This document shows, one piece after another, positions 8,110 through 15,914 of a stretch of 35,260 nucleotides of DNA. Numbering within the stretch: position 1 is the stretch's first letter; every line of letters begins with the position of its first letter. The notes beneath the pieces were generated by a model that had not been told where the DNA came from, ran no database searches, and saw only the letters and a program-made list of their open reading frames with translations. A program made the position numbers and the translations under genes. The DNA is from Prolixibacteraceae bacterium. Its GTDB lineage: Bacteria > Bacteroidota > Bacteroidia > Bacteroidales > Prolixibacteraceae. The stretch spans positions 1-35,260 of the forward strand of contig JAHEYS010000064.1 in the NCBI GenBank assembly GCA_023251475.1, given 5' to 3'.

Positions 8110-8430
8110 ATGAAAAGGAGGCGGATTATAATCCTGTTTCTGACAATTGCAGAAGGTATCTTTCTTGGGGTATATTCTAAAGAAAAGCTAGGATTAATGG
8201 TAATTGTCAGGGCAGCATCTGCGGGGGATGCCCTGGATAGAATTCTAACAGCCAATCCGGATAAAAAACGATACCAAACGCAATTCAGGCATCCAAACGG
8301 TAATTTTATCGAATATGATTTGGATGCACCTAAAGATACCTGGGTGATTAAACGGGTGAATAACAAAAGTGTAAACAGGGAATTTGACAGGTGGCCATTT
8401 TTTGAAGGGAATATCGAACCGATTAAATAA
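8110..8430 (+). CDS. Small protein of unknown function, possible remnant of a larger gene
   Basis: The ORF codes for 106 residues. Residues 4-22 (RRIIILFLTIAEGIFLGVYS) are hydrophobic after a basic start, like a signal peptide or anchor. The remainder contains RHPNGNFIEYDLDAP, VNNKSVNREFDRW and WPFFEGN, which read like the tail of a larger secreted carbohydrate-active protein. I do not recognise a family. The reading frame upstream is closed by a stop at 8089-8091, so no longer form exists here. It lies 92 bases after the DUF1961 gene and 113 bases before the lyase gene, all on the same strand, so it may be a small secreted partner of that cluster or a truncated relic of a lost neighbour. Confidence 0.5.
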   Translation: MKRRRIIILFLTIAEGIFLGVYSKEKLGLMVIVRAASAGDALDRILTANPDKKRYQTQFRHPNGNFIEYDLDAPKDTWVIKRVNNKSVNREFDRWPFFEGNIEPIK

Positions 8431-8543
8431 AACAGGGGGGAATTTCAGAATTGGCGATTGTATTTCAGGTTATGGCCAAATAATAAGTTCCATATCAGAA
8501 ATAGGAGAAGAATAACAAGAACAACAGATTAAACCAAATACAA

Positions 8544-11084
8544 ATGAAGTTTTTAGTATCACTTTTCATTCTCTATATCGTGTTGGTTGCCTTCAATCCC
8601 TCAGAAAGGATTCAGACAGCTACGGGGAAAATCAATGCAAAGGTAATCTATCCAAAGATCAGAATCTGGACAACACCTGCATTGGGCGATGAACCAACAT
8701 TTAATTCGCCCAGCTTTCAGTGGCCGTCAAAGAAAAAGGGTAAGTACAGTATCAGAATCTCAGCGTCAAAAGATTTCAGTCGTGATCTGATCGAAAAAGT
8801 GGGATTGCCTTATGCAATTTTCAATCCTCACAAAAAGCTTGGCCCAGGAATGTGGTATTGGCAATACAAAGCAAATGACCAAAAATGGAATAAAACTGAT
8901 TCGTTTACCATTAAATCCTCTACACGTTTATTTGAAACCCCTGATATCAAAATAATTCTGGCAGCAATCCCTTCAACTCACCCCAGGATTTTAGTCAAAA
9001 AAGCGGATTTGCCGGAATTTCGGATAAGGGCAAAAACATATAAAGAATCGGCATTGATTATTGAGGAAGCAAATCACTATTTAAGCAACCCAGTACCTAA
9101 AGAGTCATCTGCGCTTCCCTCATTCAAAGGAAAGGATGAATTCGAGAATGAAAAAATTGCTTCCATCTCAAGTAAATGGGCCGGATGGCATATTCATAAA
9201 GTGATCCTTACACTTGCTCAGGCTTATCTGTTAACAGGTGATGAAAAATATTTCGGTACTGCAAAAGAATGGATGACAGCGGTTTCCGGATGGGATCCCA
9301 ACGGGCCAACTCATACCAATAATTTCGGCGATGCCGGTATCATGTCAGGTATTGCCATTGGAGTGGATACTTTCTGGGATTTATTGTCTGTGAAAGAACG
9401 GGATTTAATCATTAAACAAGCGGCGATCCGTGCCGGCCAGTTCTACAAACTTTGGGTCGGACAAGTGGAAAGCCGCTCCTCCTCCATGCACATCTGGCAA
9501 CATATTCTCCATAATTTGCTTCAGACATCCGTAGCGTTTAAAGGGGAGATTCCGGAAGCTGACCATTGGCTGGATTATATATATGAACTCTGGATTGCCC
9601 AGTCTCCAAAAATGGGGGAGGAAGATGGCGCATGGTTTAACGGCACTTCCTATTTTGGAATGAATATGTTATCCCTGATTGATGTGTCTTCCATTTTTAA
9701 AGAGTTCTCCGGCGTTGACTTTATGGGTTCCGGATGGTTTAAAAACAATCCCCGCTGGCTGATCTATGCTTTTCCCCCGAATTCCATTTCAGATGGATTT
9801 TGTAATGACGGGGAAAAATATCCCTTTCCTGCAATGAATTATGGTGGTTATACCGATGCATTAGCCCGCATTTTAAACAATCCATATGCCGCATGGTATG
9901 CACAGGCAGTTGCAAAAAGTTTAGGTAAGGAAATTGCTTTAGATGATGAATTTCGCTGGTTCAGAATTCAAAGCGGATTAAAAATAAAGCTACCTGAGGC
10001 TGTCAAAGAATCAGCACTTCCACAGGCAGCTGTCTTTCCCGACATCGGGGTTGCTTATATGCATACCACTTTGCAAAACGCCAAAACAGATCTGATGTTG
10101 TCAGTACGAAGCTCACCGTTTGGTCCGATGGGGCATGCACATGCCGACCAGAACACTTTCAATATTGCCTGGGGCGGAGAAAGGCTGTTCTACAATACCG
10201 GCTACCGTCCAGCAATGGGAGATCCCCATTTTCTGGGATGGTACAAGCATACCCGGGGTCACAACGGGATTTTAATTGACGGTGAAGGGCAGCCCTTCAG
10301 TGATGAAGCTTTTGGTTATCTGCCCCGTTTCCTTACCGGAAAACAGATCTCTTATGCGGTTGGTGATGCCTCAAATGCCTATTCAGGAACGGATGAAGGG
10401 GTGAAAACCGATCACGGGATGAGACTTTTCAGACGGCATTTCATCATGCTACGTCCATCCACCATCGTAATCTATGATGAACTTGAGGCCGACCATGCTG
10501 CACAATGGAGCTGGCTACTGCACAATGACAACGGATTTAAAATTGATCCCGAAAGGAAAACAATTGCTGCCCAAAACAACCTGGCTAAAGCACAGGTAGC
10601 GCTGTTCTCCTCTTTCGAAACCGAATTCAGGGTGACCGATCAGTTTGCTGTACCCGTTGACAACTGGACAAATAAGATAAATGAGGAGGGTGACACACTT
10701 ATCTATAAAAACCAATGGCATTTTTCAGCGGTATCCAAACTGAAAACTGAGAAAATGAGATTCCTGGCTATAATTCAGGTAAAGCCCGACGGACGTTTTG
10801 AGCAGGTACTCAGTGACAGAAACAATGGACACTTTAGGGTCGGTAAATGGGAATTAAATGCGGAAATGAATTCATCAAAACCTGCACTAGTACAGGTAAG
10901 TAACGTGGATAAAAGTGCCTCACTGGTTTCAGGAGGGACACTTACAAATAATGGGAAAGAATACAAGGGAAAAGGGACCGCGAGCTCAAAATTACTGGAA
11001 ATCATTAAAGGGGAAGCAGTGTTTCATGAAACGTTTGATGAGATCCCCGTTTCAATTCAAAAAGCAATAAAAAGAGATTTTTAG
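8544..11084 (+). CDS. DUF4962/heparinase II/III family polysaccharide lyase
   Basis: The 846-residue protein starts with a signal peptide (MKFLVSLFILYIVLVAF). A fibronectin-like module with FQWP and WYWQYK follows (about 45-125), then an alpha-toroid of the DUF4962 type (about 135-470), then the heparinase II/III beta-sandwich (about 495-800). Candidate catalytic residues are the histidines of MHIWQHILHN (315-324), Tyr370 in FNGTSYFG and His531 in GHAHADQNTF; His533 of the same motif would be a zinc ligand, by analogy with Pedobacter heparinase II. At the position where many relatives have an Asp (DSGYY), this protein has Asn551 (YNTGY), so metal binding may differ. Lyases of this fold cleave uronic-acid-containing chains by beta-elimination. 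The substrate (glycosaminoglycan, alginate or other) cannot be deduced, because no SusC/SusD, sulfatase or regulator is adjacent. Confidence 0.88.
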   Translation: MKFLVSLFILYIVLVAFNPSERIQTATGKINAKVIYPKIRIWTTPALGDEPTFNSPSFQWPSKKKGKYSIRISASKDFSRDLIEKVGLPYAIFNPHKKLGPGMWYWQYKANDQKWNKTDSFTIKSSTRLFETPDIKIILAAIPSTHPRILVKKADLPEFRIRAKTYKESALIIEEANHYLSNPVPKESSALPSFKGKDEFENEKIASISSKWAGWHIHKVILTLAQAYLLTGDEKYFGTAKEWMTAVSGWDPNGPTHTNNFGDAGIMSGIAIGVDTFWDLLSVKERDLIIKQAAIRAGQFYKLWVGQVESRSSSMHIWQHILHNLLQTSVAFKGEIPEADHWLDYIYELWIAQSPKMGEEDGAWFNGTSYFGMNMLSLIDVSSIFKEFSGVDFMGSGWFKNNPRWLIYAFPPNSISDGFCNDGEKYPFPAMNYGGYTDALARILNNPYAAWYAQAVAKSLGKEIALDDEFRWFRIQSGLKIKLPEAVKESALPQAAVFPDIGVAYMHTTLQNAKTDLMLSVRSSPFGPMGHAHADQNTFNIAWGGERLFYNTGYRPAMGDPHFLGWYKHTRGHNGILIDGEGQPFSDEAFGYLPRFLTGKQISYAVGDASNAYSGTDEGVKTDHGMRLFRRHFIMLRPSTIVIYDELEADHAAQWSWLLHNDNGFKIDPERKTIAAQNNLAKAQVALFSSFETEFRVTDQFAVPVDNWTNKINEEGDTLIYKNQWHFSAVSKLKTEKMRFLAIIQVKPDGRFEQVLSDRNNGHFRVGKWELNAEMNSSKPALVQVSNVDKSASLVSGGTLTNNGKEYKGKGTASSKLLEIIKGEAVFHETFDEIPVSIQKAIKRDF

Positions 11085-11174
11085 CCTGCCATTTCGATGA
11101 TAAGGTAAAAGCTTACGGCAAGTTACTGTAAATAATCAAATATTTGCGGAATAAATACCATTGACAAAAAACAA

Positions 11175-11561
11175 CTATTCAACCATATAAATATTTGCAT
11201 TTATTTTAAGCCATTTGTTTTTCCATTGTTTGGAAACAACCCTGCAAAAGAATAGTTTACCGGCATCCATTAATCGCGAACAAACCAGATTCAATGTCCC
11301 GGGAACAAATCCAATCCGGATGTTATCACAATATACGGCAATCGCAAACTCGTCGAATTGATTATCAGGTTCTCTTTTCATGGTAAGAATCTTTTCTGAA
11401 ACGATAAGGTTTTCAATCGTTTCAATTTCTTTACAGAAACTTGTGCCTGCAACGACAATCTCCAGCAAAAAAAATTCCTGGGTAAATGGGGTAATTCCGG
11501 TTTCTGTTTTGCTTAGCATTGATAGTAAGCCCGGAGTTACGGGTAGTATGGACTCATTCAT
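11175..11561 (-). CDS. HIRAN domain protein
   Basis: The HIRAN domain covers about residues 33-125, with VAGTSFCKEI, LTMKREPDNQFDEFAIAV, RIGFVPGTLN and SRLMDAGKLFFCRVV, the typical order of this fold. In eukaryotic HLTF the domain binds 3' ends of single-stranded DNA; stand-alone bacterial versions are little characterised. The track's first Met is a TTG at 11564. The ATG at 11561 (128 residues) is better because it overlaps the stop of the J-domain gene as ATGAATGA, an 8-base overlap typical of translational coupling. The two genes therefore form an operon with the J-domain gene first. Confidence 0.88.
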   Translation of the reverse strand: MNESILPVTPGLLSMLSKTETGITPFTQEFFLLEIVVAGTSFCKEIETIENLIVSEKILTMKREPDNQFDEFAIAVYCDNIRIGFVPGTLNLVCSRLMDAGKLFFCRVVSKQWKNKWLKINANIYMVE

Positions 11562-12357
11562 CAATCATAATATTAATAACATTTTTAAATTGGTCGATTT
11601 CTGTTTCCGCGTTTTTGATTTGAGTCCGTAACTCCTCCTGTTTCTGAATGATATATTCTTCATCGTTTATCAAAGCTTTAATCGTAAAGGGAAAGCTTTG
11701 GTTTAACTTGTCGATCTTGTCTTTTAAAGTGAAAATGCTCTTTTCCAGATATTCAATGCGTTCTTTTTTTTCATAGCCGGGTATTGCAGTAAGTTTTTCG
11801 GGTCTTGAATTATCCAGAAACAGGAAAATACTTTGTAAATCGCTTAATCTATTTAAGTCATAGGCAGCCTTTACCCTGATGAACAAATCTTTCTCCTCTT
11901 CAGTTTGATTTGGATTCAGATCGGGATGGAGCCTTTTGCAGAGTACCCTGAAAATTTCTTTTATCTTCAGGCTTTCCTCTGCAGAAACCAAATGCGAGAG
12001 TATCTTGTTTGCCTCATCCACTGCAGCAGATTTTGCTTCAATCCGGGAATAATAATCCTGCAATCTAACATTTAACTGATACTCAATGTTTTTCAAGTCG
12101 GGTTGTACATTTCTATTGATAGCCGCTTGTATCAGATGCATTTTCATTTTAAGACGGGCAGCCTCCGTTTGTTTTTCAAGCAACTCAAGTTGCAGATGGC
12201 CTAATTTTGCCAGATAAAGTGAGGTGAGAATAACAGACTCATTTTCAACCATCTCCTTGTGCAGGGTAAAGAGGTCTAAAAATTCCAGCTGCAATTGCTC
12301 CAATTTTCTGGCTAATTCCTTGTTCTCAACTGTAAATGCCGGCAGGTCGTTGTTCAT
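11554..12357 (-). CDS. Coiled-coil protein with a J-domain
   Basis: This 267-residue protein has long charged helices at the N-terminus (about 10-125) and C-terminus (about 205-265), both likely coiled coils. Between them is a J-domain-like segment (about 128-180) with IFRVLCKRLHPDLNPNQTEEE, holding the His-Pro-Asp motif at 144-146 that stimulates Hsp70 ATPase activity. There is no G/F region, zinc finger or substrate-binding domain of classical DnaJ, so this is an atypical J-protein that probably directs DnaK to a particular partner. It is followed by the HIRAN gene with overlapping stop and start, so the partner may be the HIRAN protein or a DNA-bound complex; this is inference. The upstream DUF3124 gene is 114 bases away on the same strand. 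Confidence 0.85.
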   Translation of the reverse strand: MNNDLPAFTVENKELARKLEQLQLEFLDLFTLHKEMVENESVILTSLYLAKLGHLQLELLEKQTEAARLKMKMHLIQAAINRNVQPDLKNIEYQLNVRLQDYYSRIEAKSAAVDEANKILSHLVSAEESLKIKEIFRVLCKRLHPDLNPNQTEEEKDLFIRVKAAYDLNRLSDLQSIFLFLDNSRPEKLTAIPGYEKKERIEYLEKSIFTLKDKIDKLNQSFPFTIKALINDEEYIIQKQEELRTQIKNAETEIDQFKNVINIMIDE

Positions 12358-12471
12358 TGGTCCTGAATTTATAATTTTCGTAATATGTATTACCGTATTT
12401 TCCCGCTCCGGACTTCAGATTCAGTATGGATCTGAGGGGGAGGATTTCATGATAATCAGGTGCCAGACAAT

Positions 12472-13017
12472 TTATTTTGATTCCCTGACGATTCGCCCAA
12501 CACTTGAAAAAGATACCCCCTGGCCGCCGGTCAGTCCGATCATCACCGATTCAATGAGTGGCTCGTTAATGGTTGTATCCGCAACCCATTCAACAATAAA
12601 ATTCGCACCAGTACCGCTTTTATCCCTTTCGGGGACAAAAAAGTTAGTCGCTCCAAGTGGTTGAAGTATAACCTCTTTTGAGAGGAAATTGAAAACCGGA
12701 TTCCCGTCATTATCGAAGAACAATACCTTTGTTATCTTTAGTTTATGACTGAAGTCTGTATTATGTATTGCCACAAAGGCATTCAGATCGAAGTTCTTCC
12801 CATGTTCAAAGTAAGGGATGTTCGAATAGACGGGTAAATAAAGAACCTGTCCGCGGACTTTTTTTGTATTGCTGTTTTCCTGAACCAGGAGGCCATTGGG
12901 ATCAAATCTGGCAGGAACCTGTTGCTTTGTATTCTTTGACTCCTTTCCGGAACAGGCCAGTATGATCAGAACAGACAAGCTAAACAGGGCTGGTATTAAG
13001 TGTGTTTTATTTCCCAT
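12472..13017 (-). CDS. DUF3124 family lipoprotein
   Basis: Starting at the ATG at 13017 gives 181 residues with a lipoprotein signal peptide: LFSLSVLIILAC, where Cys22 would be lipidated. The track's longer version from 13155 places 46 unrelated residues before this signal and is rejected. The mature part contains GQVLYLPVYSNIPYFE, AIHNTDFSHKLKITKVLFFD, GATNFFVPERDKSGTGANFIVEW and MIGLTGGQGVSFSSVGR, the pattern of DUF3124, a family of unknown function. A single beta-sandwich domain is likely. Location is probably the periplasmic face of a membrane. It may share a transcript with the J-domain/HIRAN pair downstream, but the 114 bp gap leaves this open. Confidence 0.85.
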   Translation of the reverse strand: MGNKTHLIPALFSLSVLIILACSGKESKNTKQQVPARFDPNGLLVQENSNTKKVRGQVLYLPVYSNIPYFEHGKNFDLNAFVAIHNTDFSHKLKITKVLFFDNDGNPVFNFLSKEVILQPLGATNFFVPERDKSGTGANFIVEWVADTTINEPLIESVMIGLTGGQGVSFSSVGRIVRESK

Positions 13018-13356
13018 CTCATTGTGGTTAAATTTAAAATATGAGTGACGATTTGCTTCGGAAATACCGGCAGTCCGGCGGTCGATGAATTGATGACAAC
13101 TTCCCGCCCGGATAAAACGACCCAACTGCCACAGGACATTTTTAAATCTGTCCATTTTATTCAGGGTCCGCCGGAAAATAAGATAATGCCCAGTGCAAAA
13201 CCCCTATGAATTTTTCATTCCGGGGGTTGCAGAAACGGTTGCCACCGGGGCCATCTGATCCGGCGAACATTCCAACGGGTATAAATACCTTTTCCAAATA
13301 TACGAAAATTTCAGAAATTATCTGAATTGGAAACCGCTAAATAGGCGTGCCTCTTT
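13018..13356. other. Non-coding spacer between pulA and the DUF3124 gene
   Basis: No family-like ORF is present; the upstream part of the long ORF (to 13155) is a spurious extension of the lipoprotein gene. The main element is the hairpin at 13195-13230. The sequence just before the lipoprotein start contains TAAATTTA, one base from a TAnnTTTG box, which may be its promoter. Confidence 0.55.
13195..13230 (-). terminator. Hairpin downstream of pulA, possible terminator
   Basis: On the minus strand GCAACCCC pairs with GGGGTTTTGC (two extra T), and an inner ATGAA/TTCAT helix is separated by an internal loop. It lies 127 bases after the pulA stop. It could terminate the pulA transcript before the DUF3124 gene. 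The internal loop makes it imperfect. Confidence 0.45.
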
Positions 13357-15303
13357 TTAAGATTCAGCTGCAAGGATCATCATTGAGATAGGATGGAGTC
13401 GGACCAGGTTAGTTTTGGAGTAACCCATCCCATTTGGATTGATCTCCCCGTTTTGGGCCACAATAAGCCAGTTTTCCATCGGGATTTCGTATTCCACGGA
13501 GTAATTGTTCCCGTTGAGCAGCACAAGTATCCGGCGCCAGCGGTCGCCATTGGCATGATCGCACAGCTCATAGGCAATCACTCCCGGGATATATTTTGCG
13601 AAAAACCGCAGTTTCTCTTTAACCATACCGGCGTTACCTATCCTGAAGGCGGGGTGCTGATGCCTTAGTTCGGCGCACATTCTGACAAATCTGACCAATT
13701 CAGCATAATCAGCCTTTCGGGACCATTCAATTTGATTCACATAGTCGGGCGACCGGTAGGAATCGGGATGCCCCCCCTTTGAACGGAGCATTTCATCGCC
13801 TGCAAGAAAGAATGGGACACCCTGTGAAGTGAGTACGATCCCAAAGGCGAGACGGGCCATCCGTTCCACCGTTTCGGGTGATGCCTCAGGACACGAGTAC
13901 TGCAACTTATCGAACAGGGTTAAGTTGTCATGACAGGAGACATAATTCACGCATTGTTCCGGACTGTTTGCCCAGGCATGATGGGAAGTATTCACGAAGT
14001 CATAAATGATCTGATCGTGATCAACTGCTCCGGTTATGGCAAATTTGAGTTGTTCTTCCCGTAAGGTGATACCGCTGATAAAACCGACGTTGTTTTTATC
14101 AAACGGAGAACCTTTGAGCCCGTTTCGCATATCGTCGCAGAACGATGCGATCCGGTCCAGTTGTTTCGTGTTGGATTTAACGGCACGGAATTTCTCCTGT
14201 AAGGGGCTTTGGCCTCCACTCCAACCCTCGCCATACATAAAAATCCCGGGGTCAATCTGATCCAGCCGTTGCCGTATCTGGTTCATCGTTCCGATGTCGA
14301 TGAGTCCCATCAGGTCAAAACGGAACCCATCGATATGGTATTCCTCCGCCCAGTAGGCGACCGATTCGACAATATACCTTCGGACCATCTCCCGTTCTGT
14401 GGCCAGTTCTGTCCCACATCCACTCCCATCGGAGAATGTGCCGTCGTGATTAAACCGGTAAAAATATCCAGGTACAGTCTGATTAAAATATGACTCAAAG
14501 ATTAGTCCTGTATGGTTGTAAACAACATCCAGGATTACCCCCATCCCATTATTATGCAATGATTGTACGAGCTGTTTCATCTCCCTGATCCGTGTGGTGC
14601 AGTCAAAAGGATCGGTAGAATACCATCCCTCGGGAGTATTGTAATTTAAGGGGTCATAGCCCCAGTTATAGTGAGCGGCGGGATTTAATTCGTCAACAGT
14701 ATAAAAGTCAGCAACCGGAAGCAGATGGACATGTGTGATACCCAGTTCCTTCAAATGGTCAATACCTGTGGTCTCTCCGGACGGTAGCCTGGTTCCCGAT
14801 TCTGTAAATCCCAGATATTTGCCCTTATTGATAATGCCCGAAGAGGGCGACATCGAAAAGTCACGGATGTGAACCTCATAAATCAACATATCCGTTGGAT
14901 TGGCCATTGTGCGGCGCGTATCTGTTTCCCATCCAGGGGGATTGCTCTTCGAAGGGTCGATGATCATCCCACGGATTCCGTTTACACCAGTAGCTTTTGC
15001 ATAAATATCGGGGCCCTCCTTGAGCCATCCGGCAAGATCACGTACCTGGACGGTGTAAAACATCCCTTCCAGATTCTCCCTGATCTCATATATCCAGGTC
15101 CCTAGCTCATCAGGCAGGAGGATGAATTCCTTAATTGCCTGGCCCCCCACCCCGGTTTTATAGAGCCGGAAAAATATCCTTTGCGCAGTAGGCGCCCATA
15201 ATTTTATTGTTGTTTTTGCGGCAGTCCAGTGTACACCGAGATCATTACCCTCATATACAGGGAAATCAATAAAATCGGACTCCTTAAATTTCCAGTTTCT
15301 CAT
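13357..15303 (-). CDS. pulA: Type I pullulanase (GH13)
   Basis: The 648-residue protein has an N-terminal beta-sandwich (about 20-110, LGVHWTAAKTTIKLWAP), then the GH13 barrel. The type I pullulanase signature YNWGYDP is at 212-218. The four GH13 regions are DVVYNH (259-264), GFRFDLMG (326-333, nucleophile Asp330), YGEGW (357-361, acid/base Glu359) and SCHDN (456-460, Asp459). It hydrolyses alpha-1,6 branches in pullulan, glycogen or limit dextrins. No signal peptide is visible, so it is probably cytoplasmic and works in glycogen or maltodextrin use. It starts 4 bases after the stop of the small membrane-protein gene, so the two are co-transcribed. Confidence 0.95.
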   Translation of the reverse strand: MRNWKFKESDFIDFPVYEGNDLGVHWTAAKTTIKLWAPTAQRIFFRLYKTGVGGQAIKEFILLPDELGTWIYEIRENLEGMFYTVQVRDLAGWLKEGPDIYAKATGVNGIRGMIIDPSKSNPPGWETDTRRTMANPTDMLIYEVHIRDFSMSPSSGIINKGKYLGFTESGTRLPSGETTGIDHLKELGITHVHLLPVADFYTVDELNPAAHYNWGYDPLNYNTPEGWYSTDPFDCTTRIREMKQLVQSLHNNGMGVILDVVYNHTGLIFESYFNQTVPGYFYRFNHDGTFSDGSGCGTELATEREMVRRYIVESVAYWAEEYHIDGFRFDLMGLIDIGTMNQIRQRLDQIDPGIFMYGEGWSGGQSPLQEKFRAVKSNTKQLDRIASFCDDMRNGLKGSPFDKNNVGFISGITLREEQLKFAITGAVDHDQIIYDFVNTSHHAWANSPEQCVNYVSCHDNLTLFDKLQYSCPEASPETVERMARLAFGIVLTSQGVPFFLAGDEMLRSKGGHPDSYRSPDYVNQIEWSRKADYAELVRFVRMCAELRHQHPAFRIGNAGMVKEKLRFFAKYIPGVIAYELCDHANGDRWRRILVLLNGNNYSVEYEIPMENWLIVAQNGEINPNGMGYSKTNLVRLHPISMMILAAES

Positions 15304-15307
15304 TCAA

Positions 15308-15799
15308 TTAAAACCATTTCAGCCTGATGGTATGACTCTTGTATTTATTCCCCCTGAGATCTTTCATCTCTACAGACATCCGGCAGGCAAGCTGTAATTC
15401 AGGGACAGTCTCATAAAACTGTTCCAAAGAGATATCCAATACATAAGCCCTGTTTCTTTCCAGAAGTATGGGATATATTTCTGAATGTTCAACTTTAAGT
15501 ACCCTGAATTTCCGTTTTGTGAACCATCGTTTAAAAACAATAACCGGAGCAAGCAGGTCAATCTCATTAATTCCTGTATTGAGCGCTGTCATCTCTATAT
15601 TCGAAGGGTTCAGCCGCCGGCTTTTAATCAGCATGATCTCGGCAGCATACGGTTTAGTCCGTTTACGAAAAGACAATTTTTTTCCGGAAGCTCCCCTGGA
15701 AAAAGTACGGGAACGGTTAAAAAGAAAAAATCCGATCACCAAAACTATGATTACCAGTACTATTTTCATCAACATTATTTCAAAATATGTCAGCTCCAT
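15308..15799 (-). CDS. Small single-pass membrane protein of unknown function
   Basis: The 163-residue product has one strong membrane segment (about 11-27, MKIVLVIIVLVIGFFLF) followed by a basic stretch rich in Arg/Lys (29-60) and a predicted beta-rich domain ending HTIRLKWF. I do not recognise the family. A start at Met9 or Met11 would also keep the membrane segment. The topology suggests a short extracytoplasmic N-terminus and a cytoplasmic soluble domain by the positive-inside rule. It lies 4 bases upstream of pulA, so it shares that transcript, but nothing in the sequence ties it to starch metabolism. Confidence 0.7.
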   Translation of the reverse strand: MELTYFEIMLMKIVLVIIVLVIGFFLFNRSRTFSRGASGKKLSFRKRTKPYAAEIMLIKSRRLNPSNIEMTALNTGINEIDLLAPVIVFKRWFTKRKFRVLKVEHSEIYPILLERNRAYVLDISLEQFYETVPELQLACRMSVEMKDLRGNKYKSHTIRLKWF

Positions 15800-15914
15800 A
15801 AATGCTTGGATTGAAATTTACAGGATTTCTGATTGAATCAGCCTTTAATATCGCTTCCGGTAAACATTCGCAAAAGAATAGAAATTAACAGAGACAAACA
15901 AATATTCACGTTCA

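Noticed and set aside
13018-13155. N-terminal extension of the DUF3124 protein
   Set aside because: It places 46 unrelated residues before a proper lipoprotein signal peptide starting at 13017.
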